A stretch of 64,000 nt of DNA from Labrenzia sp. PHM005 (lineage in GTDB: Bacteria > Pseudomonadota > Alphaproteobacteria > Rhizobiales > Stappiaceae): NCBI RefSeq assembly GCF_006517275.1, contig NZ_CP041191.1:1731001-1795000 (forward strand), given 5' to 3'. Of the stretch, positions 50,750 to 58,815 are shown one piece after another; the stretch's first letter is position 1, and every line of letters starts with the position of its first letter. A program made the translations under genes and the position numbers. The notes below the pieces were generated by a model that did not search any database, was not told the DNA's origin, and saw nothing but the letters and a program-made list of their open reading frames with translations.

Positions 50750-51358
50750 TCACAACGGTCTCGCCATACGAACGGACAGTGACGGCATGAACCATGAGTT
50801 CGGCCACTCAGACTCGACGTTCCATCCGCGATGCTCGTAGAACCGGCGCGCCACCTCATTCCTAACGGACACATCGAGCGATAGTCGGGTCGACCCACTG
50901 GCGCGAGCCTGATCTTCGAAGGCATCCAGCAATACGGACCCGATTCCTGCTGCACGTCTTTCCCTGTCAACGGCCACGAAATGGAGATAGAAATCGCCTT
51001 CCTCGATGGAATCGTTTAGCCGCATGAGTGGTGCCAACAACACTTCCACGATCCTCATTCGTAGCCTCAGCCTACCGGCAGCCTTCCTCTGAGGTTCGCG
51101 GGAAGAACGACGATGCTGCGCTTCGGTGTAGGCCAAAATCATTCCCACGATGGTGTTGTCGCACTCTGCAAAAGTTACGTTTTGGTAGGAGCTATCGTGA
51201 TCGGGTTGCAGGAATGCGTTGGCAATAATTTCTTCATAGCGGCGTCCGAACATCACCTGCATGAAGCCCTCCGACGCTTCGTTTGCATAATGCGCACAGG
51301 CAAGGCCGTCATCAAAAGTCGGATTTGCAGCTCTCAGGGTCACTGACGGTTGATTCAT
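50750..51358 (-). CDS. GNAT family N-acetyltransferase
   Basis: 202 residues. Acetyl-CoA loop LHFVAVDRERRAAGIGSVLLDAFEDQARASG and the terminal ARRFYEHRGWNVES, standard for GNAT enzymes. GAGGA lies just before the ATG. It stands between the betaine-type ABC operon and the terminator at 51449, in no obvious operon. Substrate unknown; an N-terminal region of about 90 residues varies from common relatives. Confidence 0.88.
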   Translation of the reverse strand: MNQPSVTLRAANPTFDDGLACAHYANEASEGFMQVMFGRRYEEIIANAFLQPDHDSSYQNVTFAECDNTIVGMILAYTEAQHRRSSREPQRKAAGRLRLRMRIVEVLLAPLMRLNDSIEEGDFYLHFVAVDRERRAAGIGSVLLDAFEDQARASGSTRLSLDVSVRNEVARRFYEHRGWNVESEWPNSWFMPSLSVRMARPL

Positions 51359-51448
51359 AGGATCCTCAAGGATGAGCTTGATACCTTGTAATACGAACTG
51401 CAGCTATGGGCCGGTAAAAGACAATACAAATAATAAGTTTTAGAATAA

Positions 51449-51476
51449 AAAGCCCTGGCCAACCGGCCAGGGCTTT
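51449..51476. terminator. Bidirectional-type terminator
   Basis: 12-bp stem aaagccctggcc / ggccagggcttt with a 4-nt loop. It lies 26 bp from the relic stop codon at 51500-51502. The hairpin at 55177 has the same sequence pattern and sits the same distance from the HlyD stop, so the two are probably copies. Confidence 0.8.
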
Positions 51477-51499
51477 CTAGGTTTTACACTGATCTCAGA

Positions 51500-51548
51500 T
51501 CACCATTCGGAGAATGCCGTCCGCATATCCGGGCGTGCCGGCTGATAT
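51500..51548 (-). pseudogene. Relic of a second HlyD-like gene 3' end
   Basis: Read on the reverse strand, the last codons before the TGA at 51500-51502 give PDMRTAFSEW, against TRAMRTVFSER at the end of the HlyD gene at 55232. The DNA around both stops (cagatcacc, tcggagaa, gtccgcat) is alike, about 32 of 45 positions by my hand count, and the terminators follow at the same distance. The rest of the gene is gone; the EAL gene now ends at 51562. Confidence 0.5.
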
Positions 51549-51561
51549 CGGTTCACCTTTG

Positions 51562-53196
51562 TTACTGTGACCGAGTCCCGGACACCCGCGTCGGGATTAC
51601 GCGTGCAGGCGTCGGGGGAGCGCGCAGGTCGCCGGAAAGAAGCGTCTGTTTCGAGAACTGATCCAGAAGCATTGGCTTGGCAAAATAGTACCCCTGAGCC
51701 AGCTGGATTCCGGTCGCACCTTTAAGATAATTCAGTTCATCGAGTGTCTCGACGCCCTCGACAATGATCGACATGTCCAGGGCGTGGGCCATCGATTCAA
51801 TGGCTTTCAAAACGCTCTGGCTGCGCGGTTTTTTATGAATGTCTGTGATGAACGAGCGGTCGACCTTAATCTCATCTGCCGTAATCTCGGAAAGCGCAGA
51901 GAGCGAAGAATATCCTGTTCCGAAGTCATCGATCGAAACGCGCGCTCCGGTCTCCCGGATCATTGGCAGCACTTCGGTCTGGAAGCGGCTTTTGAGCAAA
52001 AACGCCTCCTCGGTCACCTCGACCATAAAGCGGTCCGCAATCCCCGTTTCAGAAATATTCTCAAGAAATGGCGCCATGAACCGGGGATCTTCCACCTGAC
52101 TGGCCGCGACATTGATCGAAATGCTTGTGTTGGCGCCAAAAGCTGCCTCGATTGTGCCTCTTGAGGCCACAATCTCAGCTAAAACGAGATGCGTAATCTC
52201 GTCCATGAGCCCCAATTCAATGGCCATGTTAATGAAATTTCCGGGCGGGCGAATATCGCCATTCTCGTCGCGCCAGCGAAGCAAAGCCTCGACGCCAACC
52301 ACTTCGCCGGAACCGAAATCGACCTTCGGCTGGTATGCGCAGCACAGGCGCTGATCGTGCACAGCGAGCCGCAGCCTTTGCTCCAGTTTCATGCGCTCGT
52401 TGGAGGCGTCATCAAAGGCCGGGTCGAAAAAACGGACACTGCCTTTTGTTTCGTCTTTGATCCGGTAAATGGCCCGGTCCGCATTGGAATAAAGTTGTTC
52501 GAATGTCTCGCCATGATCGGGGTAGACACTGACGCCTATCGAAGCCGACGTTAGGACCTCAAGACCGTCAATGAAAAACGGTTTCTTCAGCAGTGACATG
52601 TACTTCTGATAATCAGAAGCAACGGCGCCGGCCTCTGTCGCCGGAGAGCGCAACAGAACAAACTCGTCCCTGGCCACGCGCGCAAGCATGTCGGAGGTCC
52701 CAAGTTCGGCGGATAACCGGTCAACGATCTTCACCAAGAGTGCGTTGGCTGCTGAGAGGCCATAATGGTCGTTGACTTGTTTGAAGCCATCCAGATCGAT
52801 GATGGCAAGCTCGAAGGCCGCATCGTCCATTTCCGCCAGCGACATCACGGTTCTCTCAACCATATTGCGGTTTGGCAGCCCGGTCAGGTCGTCGTAAAAC
52901 GCCCGCTGGAAGAGCTCGTCTTCCAACTGACGCTGTTCCGTGATGTCAGTTGATAGGCGCACATGGCAGACTTCCGGCCCCATAGGGACATTGATCTGCG
53001 CAACTTGAAACACGCGGCCATCGGTTTCGATGATGTCCTGATCGGCGGGAAAACCAGCGTGGGCTGCTCCGATCGGATTGGCATAATCCACAAGGCCAGA
53101 CTTGGAGACCGCGGCAATACCGACCGGCAGCTCATCGATCACCCTAACGAGTGGGTCCCAAGCGGACCCTTTGTTCTCCCGTTTTTGGTCGGTCAT
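51562..53196 (-). CDS. PAS-GGDEF-EAL protein, likely cyclic-di-GMP phosphodiesterase
   Basis: About 544 residues: PAS-like sensor (about 15-85), GGDEF domain (about 90-260) and EAL domain (about 270-520). The GGDEF signature reads ARDEF (175-179), so the cyclase is probably inactive. The EAL part keeps EALLRW (303-308), DDFGTGYSSL and the later IVEGVET, so it should hydrolyse cyclic di-GMP. No transmembrane segment is visible, so it is cytoplasmic. ATG 53196 lies 10 bp after the HerA gene stop, suggesting a common transcript. It sits in the adhesin/secretion island, where such enzymes typically control attachment. Confidence 0.92.
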   Translation of the reverse strand: MTDQKRENKGSAWDPLVRVIDELPVGIAAVSKSGLVDYANPIGAAHAGFPADQDIIETDGRVFQVAQINVPMGPEVCHVRLSTDITEQRQLEDELFQRAFYDDLTGLPNRNMVERTVMSLAEMDDAAFELAIIDLDGFKQVNDHYGLSAANALLVKIVDRLSAELGTSDMLARVARDEFVLLRSPATEAGAVASDYQKYMSLLKKPFFIDGLEVLTSASIGVSVYPDHGETFEQLYSNADRAIYRIKDETKGSVRFFDPAFDDASNERMKLEQRLRLAVHDQRLCCAYQPKVDFGSGEVVGVEALLRWRDENGDIRPPGNFINMAIELGLMDEITHLVLAEIVASRGTIEAAFGANTSISINVAASQVEDPRFMAPFLENISETGIADRFMVEVTEEAFLLKSRFQTEVLPMIRETGARVSIDDFGTGYSSLSALSEITADEIKVDRSFITDIHKKPRSQSVLKAIESMAHALDMSIIVEGVETLDELNYLKGATGIQLAQGYYFAKPMLLDQFSKQTLLSGDLRAPPTPARVIPTRVSGTRSQ

Positions 53197-53206
53197 TTGA
53201 TTGCCG

Positions 53207-54985
53207 CTAACGCTTGAGGACCTGGCGCCGAGCATCACTCAGCATGGCTGAAATGTCTTTTCCGGCTGGTGCGCGTTCGGGCGCTGAGGTCCGCGCACTA
53301 GGTGCTCCCTCGGCAGGGCCTTTACCCGCTTTTGTCGCACCACGCCAGCGATCAACGACAGACTTGATAAAGTTACGATCCAGCAGTGCGCCGGCTTCGC
53401 CTGCAAGCGAGGACGAAGCGGAAACGCTCCGTGGCAGCAGTTTTTGGTCAAGCCGGGAAAAGGTCAGCCGGGCGGGGATCGGCATGCCCTCGCCAAATCC
53501 GACGACTTCACCCGTGCCAAGTGACGGGATGAAATCAAGGAGGTTTACTGCAGCGTCCGCGACCGCTGAGCGAAGCAGCTCCTGATCGTGTTCGTTGGCC
53601 ATGCGCATCGCGAACATGGTGCTGCATTGAGAAATGATCGTCGGATCGAGTTCCGCTGGTCGCTGTGTTACGAGCCCCAGGAAAACACCGTGTTTGCGCC
53701 CTTCCTTGGCGATCCGGGCGAGCGCGCGCCGTGTTGGACCAAATCCGACCGCTGGATTGGCCGAAGCATAGCGGTGGGCCTCTTCACAGACAAATAGCAA
53801 CGGCATCGCGCCATCACTCCAAAGCCCGAAATCAAAGGCAAGGCGGCACAGGACGCATACGACCGCATCCACAACTTCCACCGGAAGGCCGGCCAATTGC
53901 ATGATCGAGATCGGCCGCCCATCCGGCTCAAGCCGGAACAGGTGGCTGAGAAGGTCAACCATAGTGTCGCCGCCAACACTGGCGTTCTCGAACATGAACG
54001 CGTAGCGGGGGTCGTTGGTAATCGTCTCCAGGCGCATCAACAGCCGATGGTAGCTCATCCTTGAGGACCGGTTCTCAAGTTTGCCCATCCGGTTATCGAT
54101 GAGAGAAATCAAATCCTGCAGCAGGTAGGGAACAGGCGTATCGACCGTAAAACCTGACTGTTTGGGGTCAACCTTTTTAATGGAAACGCCAGTAGAGGCC
54201 GATTTATATCCGCGATAGGTCGCCTTCGCGATCGGAATGAGCTCCGACAGGATTTCGACTTCTTCAGCCACTGCAGGCCGGCCGCCGTAGATCACGTCGG
54301 TTAATTCTTCAAAGTTAAAGATCCAGAACGGAAGCTTGAAACTTTGTGGATCGATAACATTGGCTTTTTCGCCAAAACAGCTGCCATACTCATTGTGCCC
54401 GTCTAGCAAAAACAGCCGTACATCGGGGCGGACTCTCAAAATTTCGGAGAGGATAACAGCAACACCGCTGGATTTTCCGACACCTGTTGATCCCAAGATG
54501 GCGAAGTGCTTCGAGATCAGATTGTCAACATCGACATGTGCGTCAATCCGGCTGTCATGGTTCATCTGCCCAATCTTGATCGTGCGAGCATCGGCCGGGC
54601 TGTAAATCAGCCGTAACTGTTTGCTTGTGATCAAGTGGCAAGGGTCCCCTATCGAAGGATAACCTGATACGCCGCGCTTGTAGCGTTGCGTACCCGCAGC
54701 GTCGGTGGCGATCTCCCCCATTAGTGCGATTTTCGCAACCGCCTTCAGGTTTGGATTTTGCCCTCCACCGGAATTCCGGGCTGAAACCTCCTTGATCATC
54801 CCGATCAATTCGCGCTTACCGGCCTTGATCGCCATGAATTTACCGACAGTTGCCCTTGCTCCATCATTGGGCCAAGGGGCTGGCAATCCAATGAGAGCTT
54901 CAGATCCGCGCACGGACAAAACCTGTCCGATTGCCGCACTGGCATCGTGTGAGCCGTCTGTCTTTTGTGCTTCTTGCGCGTTCAC
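53207..54985 (-). CDS. HerA-like hexameric ATPase (DUF87)
   Basis: 592 residues: N-terminal HAS-type barrel (about 20-140), Walker A GSTGVGKS (165-172), Walker B LLFVCEEAH, the arginine/sensor stretch FLGLVTQRPAELDPTIISQCSTMFAMRM, and a flexible C-terminal tail (about 530-592). HerA proteins are FtsK-related DNA translocases acting in end resection with NurA, or in phage-defence pairs. No NurA, SIR2 or nuclease partner lies nearby. GTG start with a perfect AGGAGGT about 5 nt upstream. It is the first gene before the EAL phosphodiesterase, 10 bp apart. Confidence 0.9.
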   Translation of the reverse strand: MNAQEAQKTDGSHDASAAIGQVLSVRGSEALIGLPAPWPNDGARATVGKFMAIKAGKRELIGMIKEVSARNSGGGQNPNLKAVAKIALMGEIATDAAGTQRYKRGVSGYPSIGDPCHLITSKQLRLIYSPADARTIKIGQMNHDSRIDAHVDVDNLISKHFAILGSTGVGKSSGVAVILSEILRVRPDVRLFLLDGHNEYGSCFGEKANVIDPQSFKLPFWIFNFEELTDVIYGGRPAVAEEVEILSELIPIAKATYRGYKSASTGVSIKKVDPKQSGFTVDTPVPYLLQDLISLIDNRMGKLENRSSRMSYHRLLMRLETITNDPRYAFMFENASVGGDTMVDLLSHLFRLEPDGRPISIMQLAGLPVEVVDAVVCVLCRLAFDFGLWSDGAMPLLFVCEEAHRYASANPAVGFGPTRRALARIAKEGRKHGVFLGLVTQRPAELDPTIISQCSTMFAMRMANEHDQELLRSAVADAAVNLLDFIPSLGTGEVVGFGEGMPIPARLTFSRLDQKLLPRSVSASSSLAGEAGALLDRNFIKSVVDRWRGATKAGKGPAEGAPSARTSAPERAPAGKDISAMLSDARRQVLKR

Positions 54986-55176
54986 CCTGACCTCCTAGGA
55001 GATATATGCGACGGGTAGTGTGCGCAAAAACAGTTATTTTCGTGTTACTTTATTGATGGGAACTTTAGCTTGGAGGCAAAGAATTCTCATCTGAAGACCG
55101 CTTCTATTTTGGTTGTAGTACTTTTAGCGGTGGGAACCAGGCGGTCTCGAACACGACGAGTATTGCGGATAAAACC

Positions 55177-55211
55177 AAAAAGCCCCGGCCTCAAAATGGC
55201 CGGGGCTTTGT
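55177..55211. terminator. Terminator between the HerA promoter region and the HlyD gene
   Basis: 12-bp stem aaagccccggcc / ggccggggcttt with a 7-nt loop, 20 bp from the HlyD stop. It can end the secretion operon transcript; a degenerate copy lies at 51449-51476. Confidence 0.85.
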
Positions 55212-55231
55212 TGTTGCTTGGAAGCGTCAGA

Positions 55232-56572
55232 TCACCGCTCGGAGAACACGGTCCGCATCGCCCGTGTAACCGGGTTCAGCAGGTAGTTGAGGATCGATTT
55301 GGATCCGGTGACGATCTGGGCATTGACCTGCATGCCGGGACGGATAGGGCTGGTAACATTGCCTTCGCCGATTGTGTTCCCAGGGAAGGCCAGATCGGCT
55401 TTGAAATAGTATTCGCCATACTCATCCTGGAAGCTGGATGCGGAGATTGTTCCCACCTCGGCGATGATCGTGCCATAGATGTTCGGATCATAGCTGGTGA
55501 TGGTGATCTCGGCCTTGTCGCCCACGTTGATGTGGCCGATGTCTTTCGGGTTGACTTTAACTTCGGCAACCATGCTTTCCGACTGCGGTACAATTTCAGC
55601 GATCATGTCGCCCGGATTAACCACAGCGCCCCGGCCCGTCTGTCCGAGGGACTTGATGAAGCCATCCACCGGGGCTTTGACGAAGAGGCGCTTCTGCCGG
55701 TCTTCCAGCTTGGCGATTTCCTGTTTCAGTTCCGCGCGTTCCTGTGCAATCCGGGCCCGTTCATCAGCCACATCCCGGTTCACTTCAGCGCCCGCCTGAC
55801 TGAGGCTGGCCTGAGCCTCGGTCAACATCTCACGGGCTTGCGCGAGGTTGCCGAACAATTGCTCCAGGGTGACTTGAGAGCGCTGATACTCGCCCTTGGC
55901 TTCAAGGTAACGCCGCCGGGAGGTGTAGCCGTCCTTCAACAGGCCTTCCTGGATTTCGAACTTTTCCTTTTCCAAGGCGACTTGAGACTTTTGCAGTTCA
56001 ATTTGGGCTTCGAGGCTGACAACTTCTGCTCTCTTTTGGCCAACACGGGCGGTGAAGGCTTCCTGCTCGTCGGCAACTGCCTTCCGGTTGGCTGTCAGCG
56101 CTGCGCGCTGCTGGGTGCTGAGGCCGTTGACCGTTGGGTCGAGGCGCAGGCCGATCGTGTTCGGATCGCTGTACTCCTGGGCTCTCAGGCGTTCTTCCTC
56201 AAGCTCCAAATAGCTCAACCGGCTCTGGATCCTGGCAAGCTCCGCGGTCGTATCTTCTTTTTCCAGGCGCGCCAGTGGATCGCCGGCTTTTACCAGCTGA
56301 CCTTCCTTGACGAGGATATCATTGACAATGCCGCCTTCAAGATGTTCCACCGCCAGGATCTGACCAGCGGGGGTGATCTCGCCGATGGTGTTGGCTACCT
56401 CGCGGATTTGACCGATGGCCGCCCAAACAAGAAGAACCACTGTCGCGATCGTGAGACCGGTCAAGAGCCGGGAATAAAAGGCGGGCGGAACGCCGTCTTC
56501 CAATTCAAGCGGCAAGCCCACGCGGCCATAAACAGCTTTGCGAAGCGGATCTGAACTGTCTTTCGTTGCCAT
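55232..56572 (-). CDS. HlyD-family type I secretion periplasmic adaptor
   Basis: 446 residues: short cytoplasmic part, one transmembrane helix (about 35-57), biotinyl/lipoyl-like half (GGIVNDILVKEGQLVKAGDPL), a long coiled coil (about 110-260) and the closing half with KAPVDGFIKSLGQTGRGAVVNPGDMIAEIVP. It would link the inner-membrane ABC exporter to an outer-membrane TolC channel, which is not in this window. GAGGAAG precedes the ATG. Third gene of the operon with two ABC half-transporters, 55 bp behind the second. Confidence 0.95.
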   Translation of the reverse strand: MATKDSSDPLRKAVYGRVGLPLELEDGVPPAFYSRLLTGLTIATVVLLVWAAIGQIREVANTIGEITPAGQILAVEHLEGGIVNDILVKEGQLVKAGDPLARLEKEDTTAELARIQSRLSYLELEEERLRAQEYSDPNTIGLRLDPTVNGLSTQQRAALTANRKAVADEQEAFTARVGQKRAEVVSLEAQIELQKSQVALEKEKFEIQEGLLKDGYTSRRRYLEAKGEYQRSQVTLEQLFGNLAQAREMLTEAQASLSQAGAEVNRDVADERARIAQERAELKQEIAKLEDRQKRLFVKAPVDGFIKSLGQTGRGAVVNPGDMIAEIVPQSESMVAEVKVNPKDIGHINVGDKAEITITSYDPNIYGTIIAEVGTISASSFQDEYGEYYFKADLAFPGNTIGEGNVTSPIRPGMQVNAQIVTGSKSILNYLLNPVTRAMRTVFSER

Positions 56573-56627
56573 TGGTTCTTCCTCGGCGGTTGTCAGAAGG
56601 TGCGGCTCTTAAAAGCGCACGCTGCTG

Positions 56628-58814
56628 TTATTTCGTTTGCTGCTTGAGCACGTCGTCCAAAATTTCACTCGGGGCGCCGGCCATGGCGACCATGCCGTTT
56701 TGCATGTAGATGAGCTGGTCGGCCATGCGCATGTGGCTGGGCCGGTAGGTCGTCAGGATAACGGTCGACTTGCCGCGGACCTGCTCGATCTTTTTCATCA
56801 GAAGTTTGTCGCCTTCGAAATCCAGGTTTCCGGCCGGATCATCGAGCACATAGATCGATGCCGGGCGGATGAAGGCGCGCGCAAGGAGTATGCGCTGTTT
56901 GACGTTGTCGGGCAGAACTTGCAGGAGCTGGCCAGTCAGGCGGGTCTCAACCCCCTGCGGCAGCAAGTCGGCGTAGTTGTGAAGGCCGAAATCCTCAAAG
57001 GCCGTCCGCACCTGGTCGTTGTCCGCCTGCGGGTTTGCCATGCGGAAATTCTGGGCGATGGTGCCGTAGAAGAAATCATAATGCTCGGGCGCGTAGCCGA
57101 TCGCATGGCGCCATTCGCCCGGGTCGAGCTGGCGGATATCCAAGTCATCAACCAAAACCGCGCCCATTTGCGGTTTGTAGAGGCCGAGAACTGCCCGGAC
57201 CAAGGAGGTCTTGCCGCAGCCACTGGGGCCGGTGATTGCACTGACTGATCCCTGTTCAACCTGCAAAGAGAAGTTCCGCAAAGCTGGTTCCTGCCGGGCC
57301 GGATAGCGGAGCACCACATTGGAGAAACGGACTGTCCCTTGGAACTGGCGGTGCAGGCTCGGCAGTTTGCCAGGCTGACGCTCCATATCGATTTTCAGCA
57401 GGCCGTTGATCCGCTCAATGGTTTGCTGGGCCTGACCAAGCTGGGAAAAGCTCAAGAATGCCTGGTGCATCGGATTGAGCGCACGCCAGGAGAGGGCCAT
57501 GACTGCGATGAGCGCGCCCTGGGTCAGGCTTTGAGACATGACCAAGATTGCGCCGAAGCCAAGAACGCCGATGCCGCAAAGGGTCATCATCATCTGGGAG
57601 ATGACCTGCATGATTTGCGAAAGGTGCTTTGTGATCAGGTTTTTCTGCGCAAAATCGGCGGACAAGGTCCGGTACTTTTCGATCCAGATGTCATCGGCCG
57701 ACAGATCCCGGATGGCATTCCGTTTCGCCAGAATTTCAACCGTGATGTTTTGAAGGCGTGATTTGGCCTCGCCTGCCCGGTTGATTGCCGTTTTCATGCG
57801 CGGAACGATTAAAAGGGCCGCGACGATGTAAAGTGCCAGCAAGCCTGCCGGCAGCAGAGCAAGTGGTCCGCCAATCAGCGCAAGAACCACCACGAACAAT
57901 GCAGAAAACGGCAGATCGATCAGTGCGTTGGCAAGGTTGCCGTGGAAAATTTCACGAACGCCGTCGAACTGCTTCAACCGGGTGATTTGCGCTCCGATTG
58001 GCGCCGAGGCTGTGAGCGGTAGCGGCAAGTGGAGGAAATGCCGGAATGTGGAGTTGGCCACAACGGCATCGAGACGCGCCCCCAAATAGGCCTGGAGATG
58101 AGACTTGGTCCCTTTCACAAGCCAATCCGTACACAGGATCACCGCAATCCCGACCATCAGGGTGAGGAGAACCGTTACGGATTTTGCGCCAATCGCCTTG
58201 TCATAGACGTTCATCACAAACAGCGGCAGTCCGAGGGCAAGGATATTGGCCAGGAACCCGATCGCCATAATGGAGGCCAATGTGCCGCGGAACCGGTGAA
58301 ACAGCCGGGAAGACCAGTGTTTGAAGCCGGCGCTTACGCTCGCGTCTTCTTCTTCGATCAGATAAAGCTCTGCGTCTTTGAGATCGGCAAAACTCAAACT
58401 GATGTTTTGCTGAGCTTCACCGCTAAAGACGCGCAACCGGCCGTCGTTTGATGGCCCTAGACCAACACAAACATTGTTGCCGACCTTCAAGAGACAAGGA
58501 AACTGTTCAGGCGTCAGTTGCTTTAAACCTCTCGTCGAGGCCGTTACCCGATAGTTCAGCCGGGTGAGCACCGCACGGAGTTCAAATATGCTTGCCACCC
58601 CTTCCAGGTGGGGCAAAGCTTCAAATAGGTGGCGTTCCATGCCATCCCATCCGAGGGCTTCCAAAACTGGAAGAAGGCAGGCTTCGGCAGCCGAATTGCG
58701 CTCAATTGCCACGCTGGAATGCTGACGAACCCGGCTTGCCAGGCTGATTTGCCTGTCGGAAGGATTTGCGCCGTGAATATAACCGGAAGAGTTTTCAAAT
58801 GCGGCCAGGGACAT
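56628..58814 (-). CDS. Type I secretion ABC protein with C39-like N-domain and divergent ATPase motifs
   Basis: 728 residues: an N-terminal peptidase-C39-like domain (about 40-155) with no catalytic Cys in the usual place, a six-helix membrane domain (about 175-460) and a nucleotide-binding domain. Walker A is normal (GPSGCGKT, 529-536), but the signature LSGGQ reads LPDNV (634-638), the catalytic Glu after Walker B is Asp (LDDP, 659) and the switch His is Tyr (TTYRPS, 690). It lies one base after the other ABC gene's stop and precedes HlyD, so a heterodimer is likely. It should export the adhesin at 60765. Confidence 0.9.
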   Translation of the reverse strand: MSLAAFENSSGYIHGANPSDRQISLASRVRQHSSVAIERNSAAEACLLPVLEALGWDGMERHLFEALPHLEGVASIFELRAVLTRLNYRVTASTRGLKQLTPEQFPCLLKVGNNVCVGLGPSNDGRLRVFSGEAQQNISLSFADLKDAELYLIEEEDASVSAGFKHWSSRLFHRFRGTLASIMAIGFLANILALGLPLFVMNVYDKAIGAKSVTVLLTLMVGIAVILCTDWLVKGTKSHLQAYLGARLDAVVANSTFRHFLHLPLPLTASAPIGAQITRLKQFDGVREIFHGNLANALIDLPFSALFVVVLALIGGPLALLPAGLLALYIVAALLIVPRMKTAINRAGEAKSRLQNITVEILAKRNAIRDLSADDIWIEKYRTLSADFAQKNLITKHLSQIMQVISQMMMTLCGIGVLGFGAILVMSQSLTQGALIAVMALSWRALNPMHQAFLSFSQLGQAQQTIERINGLLKIDMERQPGKLPSLHRQFQGTVRFSNVVLRYPARQEPALRNFSLQVEQGSVSAITGPSGCGKTSLVRAVLGLYKPQMGAVLVDDLDIRQLDPGEWRHAIGYAPEHYDFFYGTIAQNFRMANPQADNDQVRTAFEDFGLHNYADLLPQGVETRLTGQLLQVLPDNVKQRILLARAFIRPASIYVLDDPAGNLDFEGDKLLMKKIEQVRGKSTVILTTYRPSHMRMADQLIYMQNGMVAMAGAPSEILDDVLKQQTK

Positions 58815-58815
58815 T

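Noticed and set aside
55070..56554. Long forward-strand frame of 494 codons
   Set aside because: It runs antisense over the HlyD gene, whose domains are clear; the product has no domain and the frame arises from the regular codon usage of the true gene.
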